The position numbers and the translations under genes are program-made. A stretch of DNA of 64,000 bases from Haliotis asinina. Its lineage: Eukaryota; Mollusca; Gastropoda; Lepetellida; Haliotidae. Below are positions 9,990-24,900 of the stretch, one piece after another (within the stretch, counting starts at the first letter, position 1; each line of letters opens with the position of its first letter). The stretch is taken from NCBI RefSeq assembly GCF_037392515.1, contig NC_090281.1:55840753-55904752 (forward strand). The letters run 5' to 3'. The notes under the pieces are model-generated. The model made no database searches. It worked only from the letters and a program-made list of their open reading frames with translations, and had not been told where the DNA came from.

Positions 9990-12900
9990 CTGAAATAATA
10001 CACTACCACCGTGACAACAGACACACTGAAAGTCAAATAGAGCCCCCAAAATACATCACCAACATGACAACGGACACACTGAAGGTCCAGTAGAGCCTAA
10101 AAAGATATACCAGCACCATGACAATCCACCCATTGAAGGTCCAGTAGAGCCTAAAAAGATACAAAAAGATACCAAAACCAGAAGTGCCAATTAAAAGAAA
10201 TCGTAATAGGTCTTCCCACTACATGGCCCTCATAGGTGACCTTGACCTATGCGTTAATTTGAATGAAACCGTCCAAAGATGACTCCCCATCCCAGATAAC
10301 TTTTAACAATCTTCTTTGTAATCTTCATAAATTCTGTTTTTGTGACCAATGGATAAGTTAGGCCTCTGTAAAATGATTGAAAAATTTACCCTGTTTACTT
10401 GCGACTGATTTACCACTCTTTGTAGTAGGCACTGTTGTAGATGGCGTGGTAGGTGGCATGGCTGATGGTGTCGTGACTGGCCTAGGAGATGGGGCTTGTG
10501 TTGGGGCAGACGTCACTTTAACTGGGGGCACCCGGACAGTTGTGACTTTGGCAGTTTGTGGCTTGACAGTTGTGACTTTGGCTGTTTGTGGCTTGACAGT
10601 TGTGACCCTGGTTGTAGACAACTTGGTTGTGGCTGTGGACGACTTGGTTGTGACCTTGACTGGTTCTGTTATAAGTGTTGGCACCTTCTGTGGAGGTAGT
10701 GTTGCTGGCGGTGGCCCTGTTATTGGTCCTTGTGGAGGGATGGAGGGAAAGTTCTGCATGCTTGTGTCTTGGACTGGAAGAGCATCGTTTGGAATGAAGA
10801 CCTGATTAATACATTTTGGTTCATTTAGTCTAGTCTTCAAACATCTTGTCCTCCTCATTTTAAGAAAAGGGAAAGGTGAGATAGTCTATTGGTTCAAGCA
10901 TTCCAATGTCATGCAAAAGTTGCTCGTTGTATTCCCTATGAGTGGACAGTGAGTAAACATTATTCTGATGTCCACTACAGGAATGTTACTAACACAGTAA
11001 AGCAAACTGATTAAACATTAATATCAGATTTGTATATTCTTGCTGCTGGGATGTCATTAATTCAAGTCAACATTCACACAAGTGTAACAAAACACATAGT
11101 AACAATCAACACATGCCAGCCTAACACTTCATGCCAGTGTCAAACCTACCTTGTGCAAGTTCACAGTTGACATGTCAACCTAACACTTCATGCCAGTGTC
11201 AAATCTACCTTGTGCGAGTTCACAGTCGACATGTCAACCTAACACTTCATGCCAGTGTCAAATCTACCTTGTGGGAGTTCACAGTCGACATGTCAACCTA
11301 ACACTTCTTGCCAGTGTCAAATCTACCTTGTGCGAGTTCACAGTCGACATGTCAACCTAACACTTCATGCCAGTGTCAAACCTACCTTGTGCGAGTTCAC
11401 AGTTGACATGTCAACCTAACACTTCATGCCAGTGTCAAACCTACCTTGTGCGAGTTCACAGTTGACATGTCAACCTAACACTTCATGCCAGTGTCAAGCC
11501 TACTTTGTGCAAGTTCACATTCCACAAATCCAGACATGTGCTTATTGTTTGAGAAAAAACAGTACTTAGGGTCGTACCATAAGAGTTCTCACAAATGAAT
11601 TTCCTAGGTAAAACATTCAAGGCAAGCAATTCTGTGGTTTAGCATTTCACAAATTCAAACAATGATGAAGATGTTTCAGGAAAGTAAACTGTTTGGATAA
11701 AGTGTAGGTTTTGATGAAGAATCACTCCATATCCGTAAAGCAATGCCAGGAGAGGTGACAATGTTATGTTTGGAGGGGTAACAGCCAATCCATGATTAAA
11801 CAAAAACCTTTTACTCCTTGGAACTATATTTATGAACATGTGGATGAGTACTTTATTTTTATTTGATCAACATCATAGCCATAGGTATCGATCCACACAA
11901 TGAACAACTGTTAACCAAGTCAGTGAGTCTGACCACCTAATCCCATTAGTCGCCTCTTGTGACAAGCATGAGTTGATGGGTCTAGATTTCCGAGGCTCTC
12001 TTAGCGCTAAGACAGTCATAAGTGCCATACATTAACATTACCTTACGGCTATCATAGTTCTAGCAGAGCTTTGAAAATTTTAACCCTGAAGACCAATTCT
12101 GTTCATGATCTTCAAAGGTCCTGTGGTTCCTGACATACAAAGCATCATTCCCAGTTTCAGGATATTTCCTGCAGTCCTACCTTGTGGCTTCTCACAGATG
12201 AATCCCCTCCAGGAGTCACAGCTGACATCATTCCATAAGGCTGTCTGGGCAAACAGTTCCACACAGTGCTCCTGGTTCCCGCCAGGATCTGTACCAGACG
12301 GCTCGTTGGGTGCCCAGTTTGTAAACTGTACAGGGCTGTTGTCACGCCAAGTAAAACCATCTGATATCAAAGTAAAATTGTCTACTTACTGACAGTATAC
12401 TGACATGCCAACATTGAATAATGACCAGATCACAAGATTCAGTGTTCATTCAAGCATTTCTAACAACTGAGCTCATGGTCTTCAGTTCTATGGGTCATTA
12501 AAAAAATATTGTCAAATTGCTATAACTTTTCAGCCAACCACTGCTAGTTACTAGGATGAGTTCACTTTTAATCCAGGTAAGGTCAACACAAGACACCATA
12601 GATGCACTTGGGTTTTGCTTGAGTTGCCATGTGAAAACAAACTTGTGCTACATTTGAGATTTCTTTAATGGATGCACAGACATGACCCACCCATTCCTGT
12701 ACAGTGCACCATATTAAACATAGGTAAGGGAATGGCACAAGGGCATGGCCAAGAATGAACACTGAAGATAAAGAACAATTTGGTTTTCTCTTTATTAACA
12801 GATATTCGTTTTAGCCCCTCATGAAGTCATGTTTTATATTGTCCCATGTCATCTTCCTTAATCAGCTGACATGCCTTTACATGTGTTTGGGTAATCTGTC

Positions 12901-15900
12901 TCCACTAGAGCAGGATCTGCTGACCGTTTCCCAACCACCACTATCATCAATATTTGACCATAATTCATGAAACATAATTCATGCGCATAATGTTGTCAGA
13001 ATTATTCTGTCAGCTTTTAGAGGACATTTTTTATGAAAGTGGAAAGAGTCGCACTTACAGTCGGTCGACTTGTGGAGTCCAATCCATACACTTGTTGAAG
13101 TCTGTATTCTGATTTGAGAATACAGATACTGGTTGGTGGTGTTGTCATGGACTGCCACCAGATGTCCTCCATGCTCCTCGCACTGGAACACGGCATCAGG
13201 GAAGCTGAGCTGCTTGGAGCCCTGGAACCAGTAGCAGCTGGAACCAAAGGCCTCCCACCCATCTCCAGGACACTGACCATTTGGCGGCGGTGGTGTGAAC
13301 AATGGACTGGCTGGAAGTAAGACAGAAGATGTTATTGTCAACAACTGGGTTCATAGGAGACATCACTAGGATCAGATCACGGCATATCAACGAAGGCACC
13401 TGGTACCTAAGGTTGTTGGGACAAGGTTTGAGTGTTTGGGTATAGGGTGTAAGGATGAGTGCTGCTTGAATCACTTGATAAAGTGTCACAGTATGGGACA
13501 CATAGAAGTCAGGCAAAAAAACTTAAATGCATTGACTTTTGGACAATGATTTTTTTGTAGAACGAGACTTCCCTCTGGCAATTTTGGGGAACGATATCAA
13601 CTCAGCAGACTTGAGCAGACTGGAAACAAGGGTTGTGTTTAACATGTGGACTGTATGTCATCACACCAATATGGACTGTTGCTCATAACGACTGAGGCAT
13701 AAACAACATTCACCACTTTATTGGTTGTGTGTTTGTTGTGATTTGGCAGTGTGTCTTCCTGTGCATATAGCTCAAGACCAGGTCACAAATCAGTTGAAGT
13801 AAAGCAATGTTGGACGCAGAGAGTCCTTGGATGGTTGACCGCTCCTGAGAGTTTCTAGCACTTCTGTCCTGCCCGACAATGAAGTACATGTGGTCTCACC
13901 TTAGACACGTGAGTTTGTTCAAAATTTGTCTCTGTCAACCAGCAGTAAATTGGGTACCTGGTATGATACAATGGTAGTCTGAACCTTTAGTGCCTGGCAG
14001 GCGACTGGTTGTATTCTCCACAGTTAGTGCTCTGTACTTATTGACAAGGGGTAATATGTCAATGCTTTGAACATGCAATTTGCATCTATAAATGTGCAGA
14101 ATAACTGGACTATCATTATCATTTATTTTCATCATTTTCATCTCAACAGCTGAACATTTACCTGTCGTAATTCTACAAGTGAACCTCAATGTCTTTGAGC
14201 AGTTGTCATCTGTCCAAGTTCCAGTTGTTGCGTTGAACGACACACAGCCTTCTTGCAGTCCATGCGAGGGTTCATTCACCCCCCAGTTGGTATACAACAC
14301 AGGTACAGGGGCAGGCCATACATACTTTCCTGTCTGATCAAGATAAACAATATATCATATGATATCGTGTTATGGGATTTCTATGTTAGAATTGGTCACA
14401 AGCAATCTACTGGCAAACAATGATAAGTTGAACTTGAGCAGAGAACGCGTAAACATGAAGCAGCTGGTGCACAGCAATGAGCAAACCTGTTTTGTTTGTG
14501 AAAGGCATAGCAGATGTAGGTTAGTGCACGTGCAGTGCATGATGATGAAATTGATTCCACTGTAGCTGCACAGGCCTTACTCATAAGACACCCACACTTC
14601 ACCCATTGCACAACACTTGATCGCAGACAACCTGCAGCCCCTCATATGGGTCAACTGTCAGGTCGGTGCTCAACTTATTCTTGTTTGCCAGTATGAGTCA
14701 TAACAAGTGACTTCAAAGATTGCGTCATCATGCTCAGGAAACATCTAGGACTGATACACATAACCAAACAGCAAGATAGGCGTGGGGTGTTTTTATGAAA
14801 TATACACAAACTAAATAACCTACCCAAATTGATCATTTGAGTTGCTTGCAAACAAATATGTACGAGGAAATTCATGCTAGAAATGGTCACAACCAACCTC
14901 ACATGTAACACAAGGATTGTGTGGTCAGGCAAAGTACTGATGTATGACTGATGCACAAAAAAACAAAGAGTTCCATGAAAGCTAACAGCGTAGGGGTGTA
15001 TTTGTTAAATATATGTACTGGTAAACACATATAAGATGATCCACGACCTGACAAATGACCCCAATTTGCATACTTGAGAACGCCCCACAGAATGATCCAC
15101 TTGAAACAAGAGGGAGACAGGTTGTCTGATAAATATCGAGAAGTTCATTTTCCCTGCATTTCACGCATGAATTGTTACAGCACACTCGATTTGGGAACAG
15201 GTACAATCTCAACGAATTGAATCAACGCAATATACTGAGCAAATATGTTTTGGACCACCAATCCATTTCACAAAGCAAATTGCATTTTCCTGGGTTTTTT
15301 TTAACAAAATTGTTGAATATCTAAAATGCTTGTCAATGCCCCAACCATCTATTTGTGTTCGTCTTAACTAAAGGTTAGCATGGAATATCAGTATCTTATG
15401 CCTGAAATTGCAGTCTTGTCATTCGAAGGAATATGCGGTGTTGATTTCATGTCACGGTTAGCATGTATTGCACATGCATAATCGTCAAGCTACCTGTAGC
15501 AGCCAAGTGTACTCGCCCAATTCGTTGTACCGCCTCTCTTGTCACAAATACGTTTAGTGCGCAGGATCATCTAATATGTGTCTAGCAGTAACTGAGTGAG
15601 TGAGTTTGGTCTTTGTTTAGTACTCTGCACTCACACAATATTCCAACCATATGGCTGCGGCCTGTAAATAATCAAGTCTAGACCAGGCAATCCAGTGATC
15701 AACAGCATGAGCATTGATCTTTACAACTGAGATATAACAACATGTGTCAAGTCAGCGAGCCTAACCACTCAATCCAGTTAGTAGCCTTTTACAACAAACA
15801 TGGTTTATAGAAGATCAGTTCTTATGAGATCTTCACAGGTCCAAAAATACAAAAACGTGGAAAAACATTCAATAAGCCAATGGCATAACGGAACTGTATT

Positions 15901-18900
15901 AACCCAATGTAGGTTTTCCAGCCTGCTTCCATGCATGTCTTTACTGTACAATATGTAAAGTCCATTTCTGGTGTCCCCTGTCATGAATTTGCTGGAATAT
16001 TGCTGAAAGCTCACTCACTAAACACTGTGCAGTACCATAGACTGATCATCCTCAGCCTGCCAGAACTAGATTCTCAGTTGATACCATTACCTGGTTCTGT
16101 CTCGCCATCCCAATCCACATGGATGAGGTGGAGCTGTTGTCGGATGCTAGGAGATACATAAAAGCCTGTTCATATGGGCTGTTGATACTGGTGAGATGTC
16201 CTCCCTGCTGTGTACAGGATGCCTCACTGTTCCCCCAGGTCATGGGTGTGGTCACTAGTTTGAAGCAGTCCCCACCCAAGGGCTTCCAGCCTTGTTTGCA
16301 GGGATTGGGAATTGCCTCAGGGATGGTAATGTATGGCTCTTGAAACAAAAGTGAAGAGTATAATCAAGAAGTGTAGCTCAAAAGCCATGTGTGGTAAAAT
16401 TGTAGTGACCTTTCATGGGGTTGACCTCAGATGCTGATGCTGGAAGTATCATATTAGAGTAAATGTTTTGAATTTAATAGAACTGTCAGGAACATCTACA
16501 GAACTCAAAAGCTCTGAAAGATTCGTAGGAGTTCATTCTTCAAACCACCAATAGTTCTAGATACATGGTATAAATATGAAACATTGTAGAAATATGAAAA
16601 TAATACATATGAAACCTGAGCCAGATGCCCTCAAACTAATGTCAAATACTATTGAAAAACGAAACTAACTTCTCATTGTCTCACACAAGAAGCCCATTTG
16701 GGTCTCACAACTGATGTCATTCCATTGTCCTGCTTGGGTGGTAGTCGAGTACATCTGGGTACAGCTCTCCTGACAACAGAAACAAAGAAATACAACATAC
16801 TCCCTCAAACGCTCTACAGGAAGAGATTCATTTCACATTGGGTCATCCACGATATCTCAAGGGTGTACATTCCCATGATTCTCCACTATACCCTGGATGT
16901 GTCTTGATGCATCCGAGGTATAGTGGAGATTTATCGGAATGTATGCCCTGGAGATATGGAGGATGAAGGTTCGTCTGAGTGGTATATATTCTCCTGTCTA
17001 ACCTTCATGCCCCCGTTGGGTTCCTTGGCAGCCCAGTTGGTGTACTGCATGGGGTCGTTGTTGAAGGCCCACAACAGACTCTCTGACCCCTCTGCCCCTG
17101 GTGTCTTGTACATCCCCAGCCACAGAGGAGTGTCTGTGTCCAGCAGAAGAGTTGTCACAAAAGCTGCACAGTAGAATACGCCATCATTAGTGGTGCTCCG
17201 ATGATTGAAAATAATAAAAAATTGGTCGAAAAGATGATTAATTATAATTATCGATTGTGAAAAAAACCTGTTTTCGATCAATCAGAATTTTGTTGTTTCA
17301 GTATAACACACTTGAAAGAAGTAAACTAACTATCATATTTGAAGAACATTCACAAACAGGTGCTCAACAGTGTAAAGCTATGAGCATTGAAAATCTTTTT
17401 ATTGTTTAATTACAATTCCACTGTCTTTTTTTGCATGCAGACATTTCATTTCATGACAGTATTATCAATAAATAACATGAATTAGAAAAAAGCTAGAGAA
17501 AACCCTTAAAATTGGTGGTTACATTAAAAATGTATATATCTCGATTATAATCAATGAACATTCACGACTCCTTCAATAATCATTGGTTTCCAATTCCAAA
17601 GACTGTAGACATATGACAATGAAATATCAGAAAGACACAGTCAAGCATTACTGTGTCAAACTGTCATGATTCAAAATCTTGGTTTCCTTGAATTGAATTT
17701 GATATCCCTGCATATTTGTGGCTGGTGGTGTGTGTGTTTGCACGTTCATTTCCAACTCTCTTCACAAGATTTCAATGGTTAACAAATTTTCAGGACAAAA
17801 TAGGTGCAGGGGTGCACACCCGTCTCCGGGTCTGACTATGGACGTTTTCAATAAGGTATGGATATGAATTTAGGTCTTCCACCTGACCAGGCATTGTTCT
17901 GCATCCGTGCACTCTATGAACATACCTTGTTCTCTAGCATTTCGAATGCTTGCAAGGTCATACCCACGACCTTGACCTTTGCACATCTTCCGGGCCTGTG
18001 CCCAGTTGAGCTGGTTCCCCTGAGCGGTGTTGACCTTGAAGCACCTGTTGCCGAAGGTGTTGAACCCTGGTGGGCAGAATCCCGGCATGATGGGAGATGG
18101 GGTGGTGGTGGTGGTGGATGGGTTCATGTTTAACTTGCACACATAGCCCTGCACCATGGAACAGTGTTCATCATTCCATTTTCCTGGTCAAATAAACATT
18201 GCATATGGTTGAATGATGAAACAGTATATCTGTCTAATATTATTCACAGAGAATTCAAACCATCCAGAAAATGAGTAATAGTTATGTTTAAAGATCCGGT
18301 TTAATTATTATTATTATTTAATCATTAAAATTGATCAAAATATCTAAAGTAAACAGTCATGTTGTGAGTATCATCATTGTTAGTGGTTAGGATAACACAA
18401 TCTGACACTTGATTTTACAAGGTCAAACTTCATCATCATCATCATCATCATCATTTGATATAATGGTTATTACATGGGCATAATCATTAGACTATGTCAT
18501 CATCACCATTGTTTACGAAACACCACAACCAGTGCAGTATATACTGAGTCAATCTGGTATACAGTTTCATCCCCTTAAGTGTAACAGGATCATATAATAA
18601 TGGGTTTGCCCTGATTATGATTCCAAGTTTTTCACCGTGGTTGTGGGTTTCACCTAGATAGTAAACATGCCCTGCATCAGTATTGGTCAACATCACAGTA
18701 ACACACTGTAGCATTCCAAAAAATCACTGTTAAAAATCACTTGGATTCACAAAGTATAAATTTATCAACATGAACTCACCATTTGCAACTGTCATGTCCC
18801 CACAAGCCTCTGCTCCTCCAAAGTCATTGGGTTCATTGTGGTTCCAGTTTATGAAATTAACATTCGTCCCATCGCTCCATCTGAGAGAGAAGTGGGACTT

Positions 18901-21900
18901 TACATCATTTACAACAATTATGCTGAAGACACAAGTATATTTCAAGAGGAGTGGAGTAGCTTGGCTTTAAAAGTGTTTGCTTTGATCTCCAATGATTGCA
19001 CAATATTTGATGCCTATTTCTGCTTCACCAATGTGCATAGGTTTGGATGTTTAACCACATGTAGATAATAATAACTAGATATTCCAGTCTAGTCACTGAT
19101 GTCATGTGACAATAAATGTATCCCATGTCCTATGATTGCTAACTGAAGTATTGTGACATCACCACATCCTATCTTGTGACAATACTTGTACCCTATGTCC
19201 TATCTTGTGACAGTACCTGTATCCCATGTCCTATCTTGTGACATCACCTATATCCCACATCCTATCTTGTGACATCACCTTTATCCCACATCCTATCTTG
19301 TGACATCACCTGTATCCCACATCCTATCTAATCTGACATCGCCTGTATCTCATATCCTATCTTGTGACAATACTTGTATCCTGTGTCCTATCTTGTGACA
19401 TCACCTGTATCTCATATCCTATCTTGTGACATCAAGTGTATCCCACATCCTATCTTGTGACATCACCTGTATCCCACATCCTATCTAATCTGACGTCGCC
19501 TGTATCTCATATCCTATCTTGTAACAATACTTGTACCCTATGTCCTATCGTGTGACAGTACCTGTATCCCATGTCCTATCTTGTGACAATACTTGTACCC
19601 TATGTCCTATCGTGTGACAGTACCTGTATCCCATGTCCTATCTTGTGACAATACTTGTACCCTATGTCCTATCGTGTGACAGTACCTGTATCCCATGTCC
19701 TATCTTGTGACATCACATGTAGCCCATGTCCTATCTTGTGATATCACCTGTATCCCACATCCTATCTTGTGACAATACTTGTACCCTATGTCCTATCTTG
19801 TGACAGTACCTGTATCCCATGTCCTATCGTGTGATATCACCTGTATCTCATGTCCTATCTTGTGACAGTACCTGTATCCCATGTCCCAGTCCAGCTCACT
19901 GAAGCCAATCCACACATGGACGTCACTCAAATTGGAGATCTATATGACATTCAAACTAAGAAGTTAATTTTGGACAGTCACATCTTAAGATATATGAAAT
20001 AAACAGAAATACATGTATTAAACAAATATACCAGGTGGGAAGAAAATTTGATTTCTCTCATTGTTTTAGGTAAAGTGTTATAAACTGAGTCAAAAGGCTG
20101 ACTTAGGGGTACTTTTCTTTAAACTCAATGTGAAGAGGTTTTCTAACTGCACATATTTCATAATGAGTTTTAGGACAAATTCCAACATTTCATCTTGGAA
20201 TAAATCCTGCTGTCTGTTTTTGTCATTTTGATTTCAAAAGTTGTTCATTCACTAGGTTTAGCCAAATAGTATGTTTGACTGTGATAAGTTCAGAACTTAC
20301 AAGTAACAGTAGAGAAATAGACAAGTGTTAATCATTAACATGCTTAATAACTACTGACAAACAATATGACTGAGTGATAGAGTGAGGGTTTCCACCACTT
20401 TCAGGAACACTCCAGCAGTATCATGGTGGGGACATCAGAAATGCTTCACATGTTGTACCCATGTGGGAATTAAACCCAGGTCTTTGGTGTAATGAGAGAA
20501 CACTTTAACCACATTATTGTAAACATATAAGATGTATTCTCACCAAATTTTGAATGAACAGCTGTTCATTGATGTTCCCAATAGATGCCAGATCAGCATT
20601 AGACTGAGCACACATGGACCTTGCTTCTCGCCACGTCTTCCCATAATCCCCTCCACCGTCCTGAGCCATGTAGCAGTAGCCATTGTATAACAACCAGTTG
20701 GGGAGATGTGGACAAGCACCCCCTACAACAGGCAGTAGCCATTACATAACAACCAGTTGGGGAGATGTGGACAAGCACCCCCTACAACAGGCAGTAGCCA
20801 TTATATAACAACCAGTTGGGGAGATGTGGACAAGCATCCCCTACAACAGGCAGTAGCCATTATATAACAACCAGTTGGGGAGATGTGGACAAGGATCCCC
20901 TACAACAGGCAGTAGCCATTATATAACAACCAGTTGGGGAGATGTGGACAAGCACCCCCTACAACAGTGCAGTAGCCATTATATAACAACCAGTTGGGGA
21001 GATGTGGACAAGCACCCCCTACAACAGTGCAGTAGCCATTATATAACAACCAGTTGGGGAGATGTGGACAAACACCCCCTACAACAGTGCAGTAGCCATT
21101 GTATAACAACCAGTTGGGGAGATGTGGACAAGCATCCCCTACAACAGGCAGTAGCCATTGTATAACAACCAGTTGGGGAGATGTGGACAAGCACCCCCTA
21201 CAACAGGCAGTAGCCATTCTATAACAACCAGTTGGGGAGATGTGGACAAGCACCCCCCTACAACAGGCAGTAGCCATTGTATAACAACCAGTTGGGGAGA
21301 TGTGGACAAGCACCCCCTACAACAGGCAGTAGCCATTACATAACAACCAGTTGGGGAGATGTGGACAAGCACCCCCTACAACAGGCAGTAGCCATTATAT
21401 AACAACCAGTTGGGGAGATGTGGACAAGCATCCCCTACAACAGGCAGTAGCCATTATATAACAACCAGTTGGGGAGATGTGGACAAGGATCCCCTACAAC
21501 AGGCAGTAGCCATTATATAAGAACCAGTTGGGGAGATGTGGACAAGCACCCCCTACAACAGTGCAGTAGCCATTATATAACAACCAGTTAGGGAGATGTG
21601 GACAAGCACCCCCTACAACAGTGCAGTAGCCATTATATAACAACCAGTTGGGGAGATGTGGACAAGCACCCCCTACAACAGTGCAGTAGCCATTGTATAA
21701 CAACCAGTTGGGGAGATGTGGACAAGCATCCCCTACAACAGGCAGTAGCCATTGTATAACAACCAGTTGGGGAGATGTGGACAAGCACCCCCTACAACAG
21801 GCAGTAGCCATTCTATAACAACCAGTTGGGGAGATGTGGACAAGCACCCCCCTACAACAGGCAGTAGCCATTGTATAACAACCAGTTGGGGAGATGTGGA

Positions 21901-24900
21901 CAAGCACCCCCTACAACAGGCAGTAGCCATTCTATAACAACCAGTTGGGGAGATGTGGACAAGCACCCCCTACAACAGGCAGTAGCCATTATATAACAAC
22001 CAGTTGGGGAGATGTGGACAAGCATCCCCTACAACAGGCAGTAGCCATTCTATAACAACCAGTTGGGGAGATGTGGACAAGCACCTCCTACAACAGTGCA
22101 GTAGTCACTGTATAACAACCAGTTGGGGAGATGTGGACAAGCATCCCCTACAACAGGCAGTAGCCATTCTATAACAACCAGTTGGGGAGATGTGGACAAG
22201 CACCCCCTACAACAGGCAGTAGCCATTCTATAACAACCAGTTGGGGAGATGTGGACAAGCATCCCCTACAACAGACAGTAGCCATTATATAACAACCAGT
22301 TGGGGAGATGTGGACAAGCACCCCCTACAACAGGCAGTAGTCACTGTATAATAACCAGTTGGGGAGATGTGGACAAGCACCCCCTACAACAGTGCAGTTG
22401 CTACCTTGTGCTCAAAGCATGACGATCACTGGATATACAAGGACTGGTCTGATCATACATACATTGCTATAAAAATGCAACAAGGCCAAAAGCAAAGAAT
22501 GCACAATGATGGTGACATATTAACTTGTAGTTATAACAAACTAAAAGGACATCAGTGTTAAGCGTGTTACAACCACTGTAGCACTTCAGCTAAAACATTC
22601 AGCATCAGCAGCAATGACAAAAACATTGGGTTTGTTCACAGTACCTTCATAATAATTATAGTTATCTGTATATCTGTATGACACTTGCAGACATTTTGTG
22701 AACAGCATCAAAACTGTATTAACTTGAAGGACAAACAAGGTGAACTTTCATGTAATAATCAAATGACGACTAATATTGACTATTAAAAGTCATTGACCAA
22801 TCAGGCAGATAGACAGGTTTAAGTCATCCTGCAACATCACAATATTAAAGTTGGCACTCAGATGTCATTGTGGAGTCTGGAGAGAGAACCCTTATTTTAT
22901 TGGTGTTTCAAAGATAAGTAATCTAGAATGTCAGCTGTTACCTGAAGTGGGAACTGGCAAGGTGGTTCTCGGTGCTGGTGTCACACCTGTAAATAGAACA
23001 ACAGTCAAAATGCACAACTTTGATATCAGTCTCAAGGTGATTTATTATTTCCATAAATGAATCATTAACGTTTCACATATTAAGGCAAACAAACGAAATA
23101 CGGCAACCATCCACAAAGCTGTCATACCACTTCAACCATCCTAAGCCTGTGTTACAATATGAGAGTTACAATCACATTAGCTCAATGAATTCCTAATGGA
23201 ACAGAGTATAATTGGATGAACATGCCTCAAAGTTCAGCTTCAGCAGCCATGTTTGTTTAAGTTTTGGAGGATTTTAATTGAACAAACTCAACATGTCCTC
23301 ACAACAAACATCTATTCATCAGTTGATTATTCCAGCTGCAGCCAGGACATTGGAAACAGATGTATTATCTCACCTTTCCTGATGCCACAGATCCAGTTCC
23401 TGAGATGCCAGCAGACTTGAACGTTGAACTTGCCTGTCTGTAGGATCACCTCAACACACTGGGCATTCCCTCCTTGTGTGTCTGGCTCGTTGTCGGCCCA
23501 TGGTGTCAAGTCAAAGGGGGTCTTGTCACTCCACACATAGCCTAACACAGAAATACATCCAGAAGTCCATCCTTGATATCTCCAGGGTATAGATTCCGAT
23601 AACTCTCCACTATATGTTGGATGCATCTATGGCTAAGCCAGATAATTTTATTACCACCCTTTGCTGGCTCCACAATCTCACATTAGCCAATTGGCTAAGC
23701 TGCAGTTACAACTGAGCTTGCCAGTGCCAACAAAGACAGCAGTTGTAACTGCGAAAGTTTGTACGCACAGCAAATCAGATTTTTGGGAAATCATGCAGAC
23801 AAATTGACAGGTCTGAAACTTAAAAAATCATGTGCACAAACTCTTTCTACCTCTTTCAGAGTACCTCTGCACCATTTGCACTGCCAAGTTCAATCAGTTA
23901 GGTAATTTAAAAGGGAAATTGAGCTGCAACTGGTTTGCTCAACTTCCGTGTGTAGACACCTGATTGGGTACAAGACCAGCCAAGGGAGGTCCTGAATTCA
24001 TCAGGCAAGGCCATAGATGCATCCAGGGTATTGTGAAGACTTACTGGAATGTTGATCTGGAGATATCGAGGATGCCACATACACATACACATACAAGTCT
24101 GATTATTAAAATCAAACATATCTCAAACAAGCCTGTACAACTGCCCATGTGACAGTACCTACATTCTTAGCTATGCTGAAAAAAAAAACACTAAAAAATT
24201 ATGAAATGTGAAATCAATACAAACAAAAAGGCAAAAGGCTTTAAATGTGCAAAAATGGTATTCACAGCTAAAGGATAAACCTAAGTCTTGAAAAGATCAT
24301 CATGCTAATTATCAACTTAATTTCTAATAAAACTTGTCCCATGATTTCACACAGTCTGTACCAAGTTGAATAACATGGAGCAAGGACCATGATTAACATG
24401 TTTATGACACCACTTTTTCAGCTCATTTTAAGATAATGACCAATAACATCAATGTGTAAAATCTGTTTTCAACAAATTGTTTTTAGAGAATTGTCTGTCC
24501 ACACTAAGAAACAAACAGACAGGTGGGAAGATTGAAGGACAGACAGACTACATTCTTATATCTTGGGGTTTTGTTTGTACCAGACTTCAAAATCTGCTTT
24601 AACTTGGGAAGCAACTTACAAACAACTAACTATAACCAACTAACTTGGGAAGCAACTTACAAACAACTAACTATAACCAACTAACTTGGGAAGCAACTTA
24701 TAAACAACTAATTATAACCAACTAACTTGGGAAGCAACTTACAAACAACTAATTATAACCAACTAACTTGGGAAGCAACTTACAAACAACTAATTATAAC
24801 CAACAACTAAGTTCAATTACAGATGTAAATTTAACCTCAAACTAGACTAATGCATAGTTTCTGAATATATATAATTTTGGCTGAAACAAACAAACCCATT

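Noticed and set aside
10798..10858. Upstream extension of the stalk open frame (to 10858)
   Set aside because: The ATTAATCAG acceptor near 10803 would enter in phase 0, which does not fit exon 45's phase-1 end; the CTTCCAG acceptor at 10774-10775 fits.
20695..22400. CRISPR-like regular array
   Set aside because: Units are head-to-tail without unique spacers and derive from exon 36 in an animal gene.
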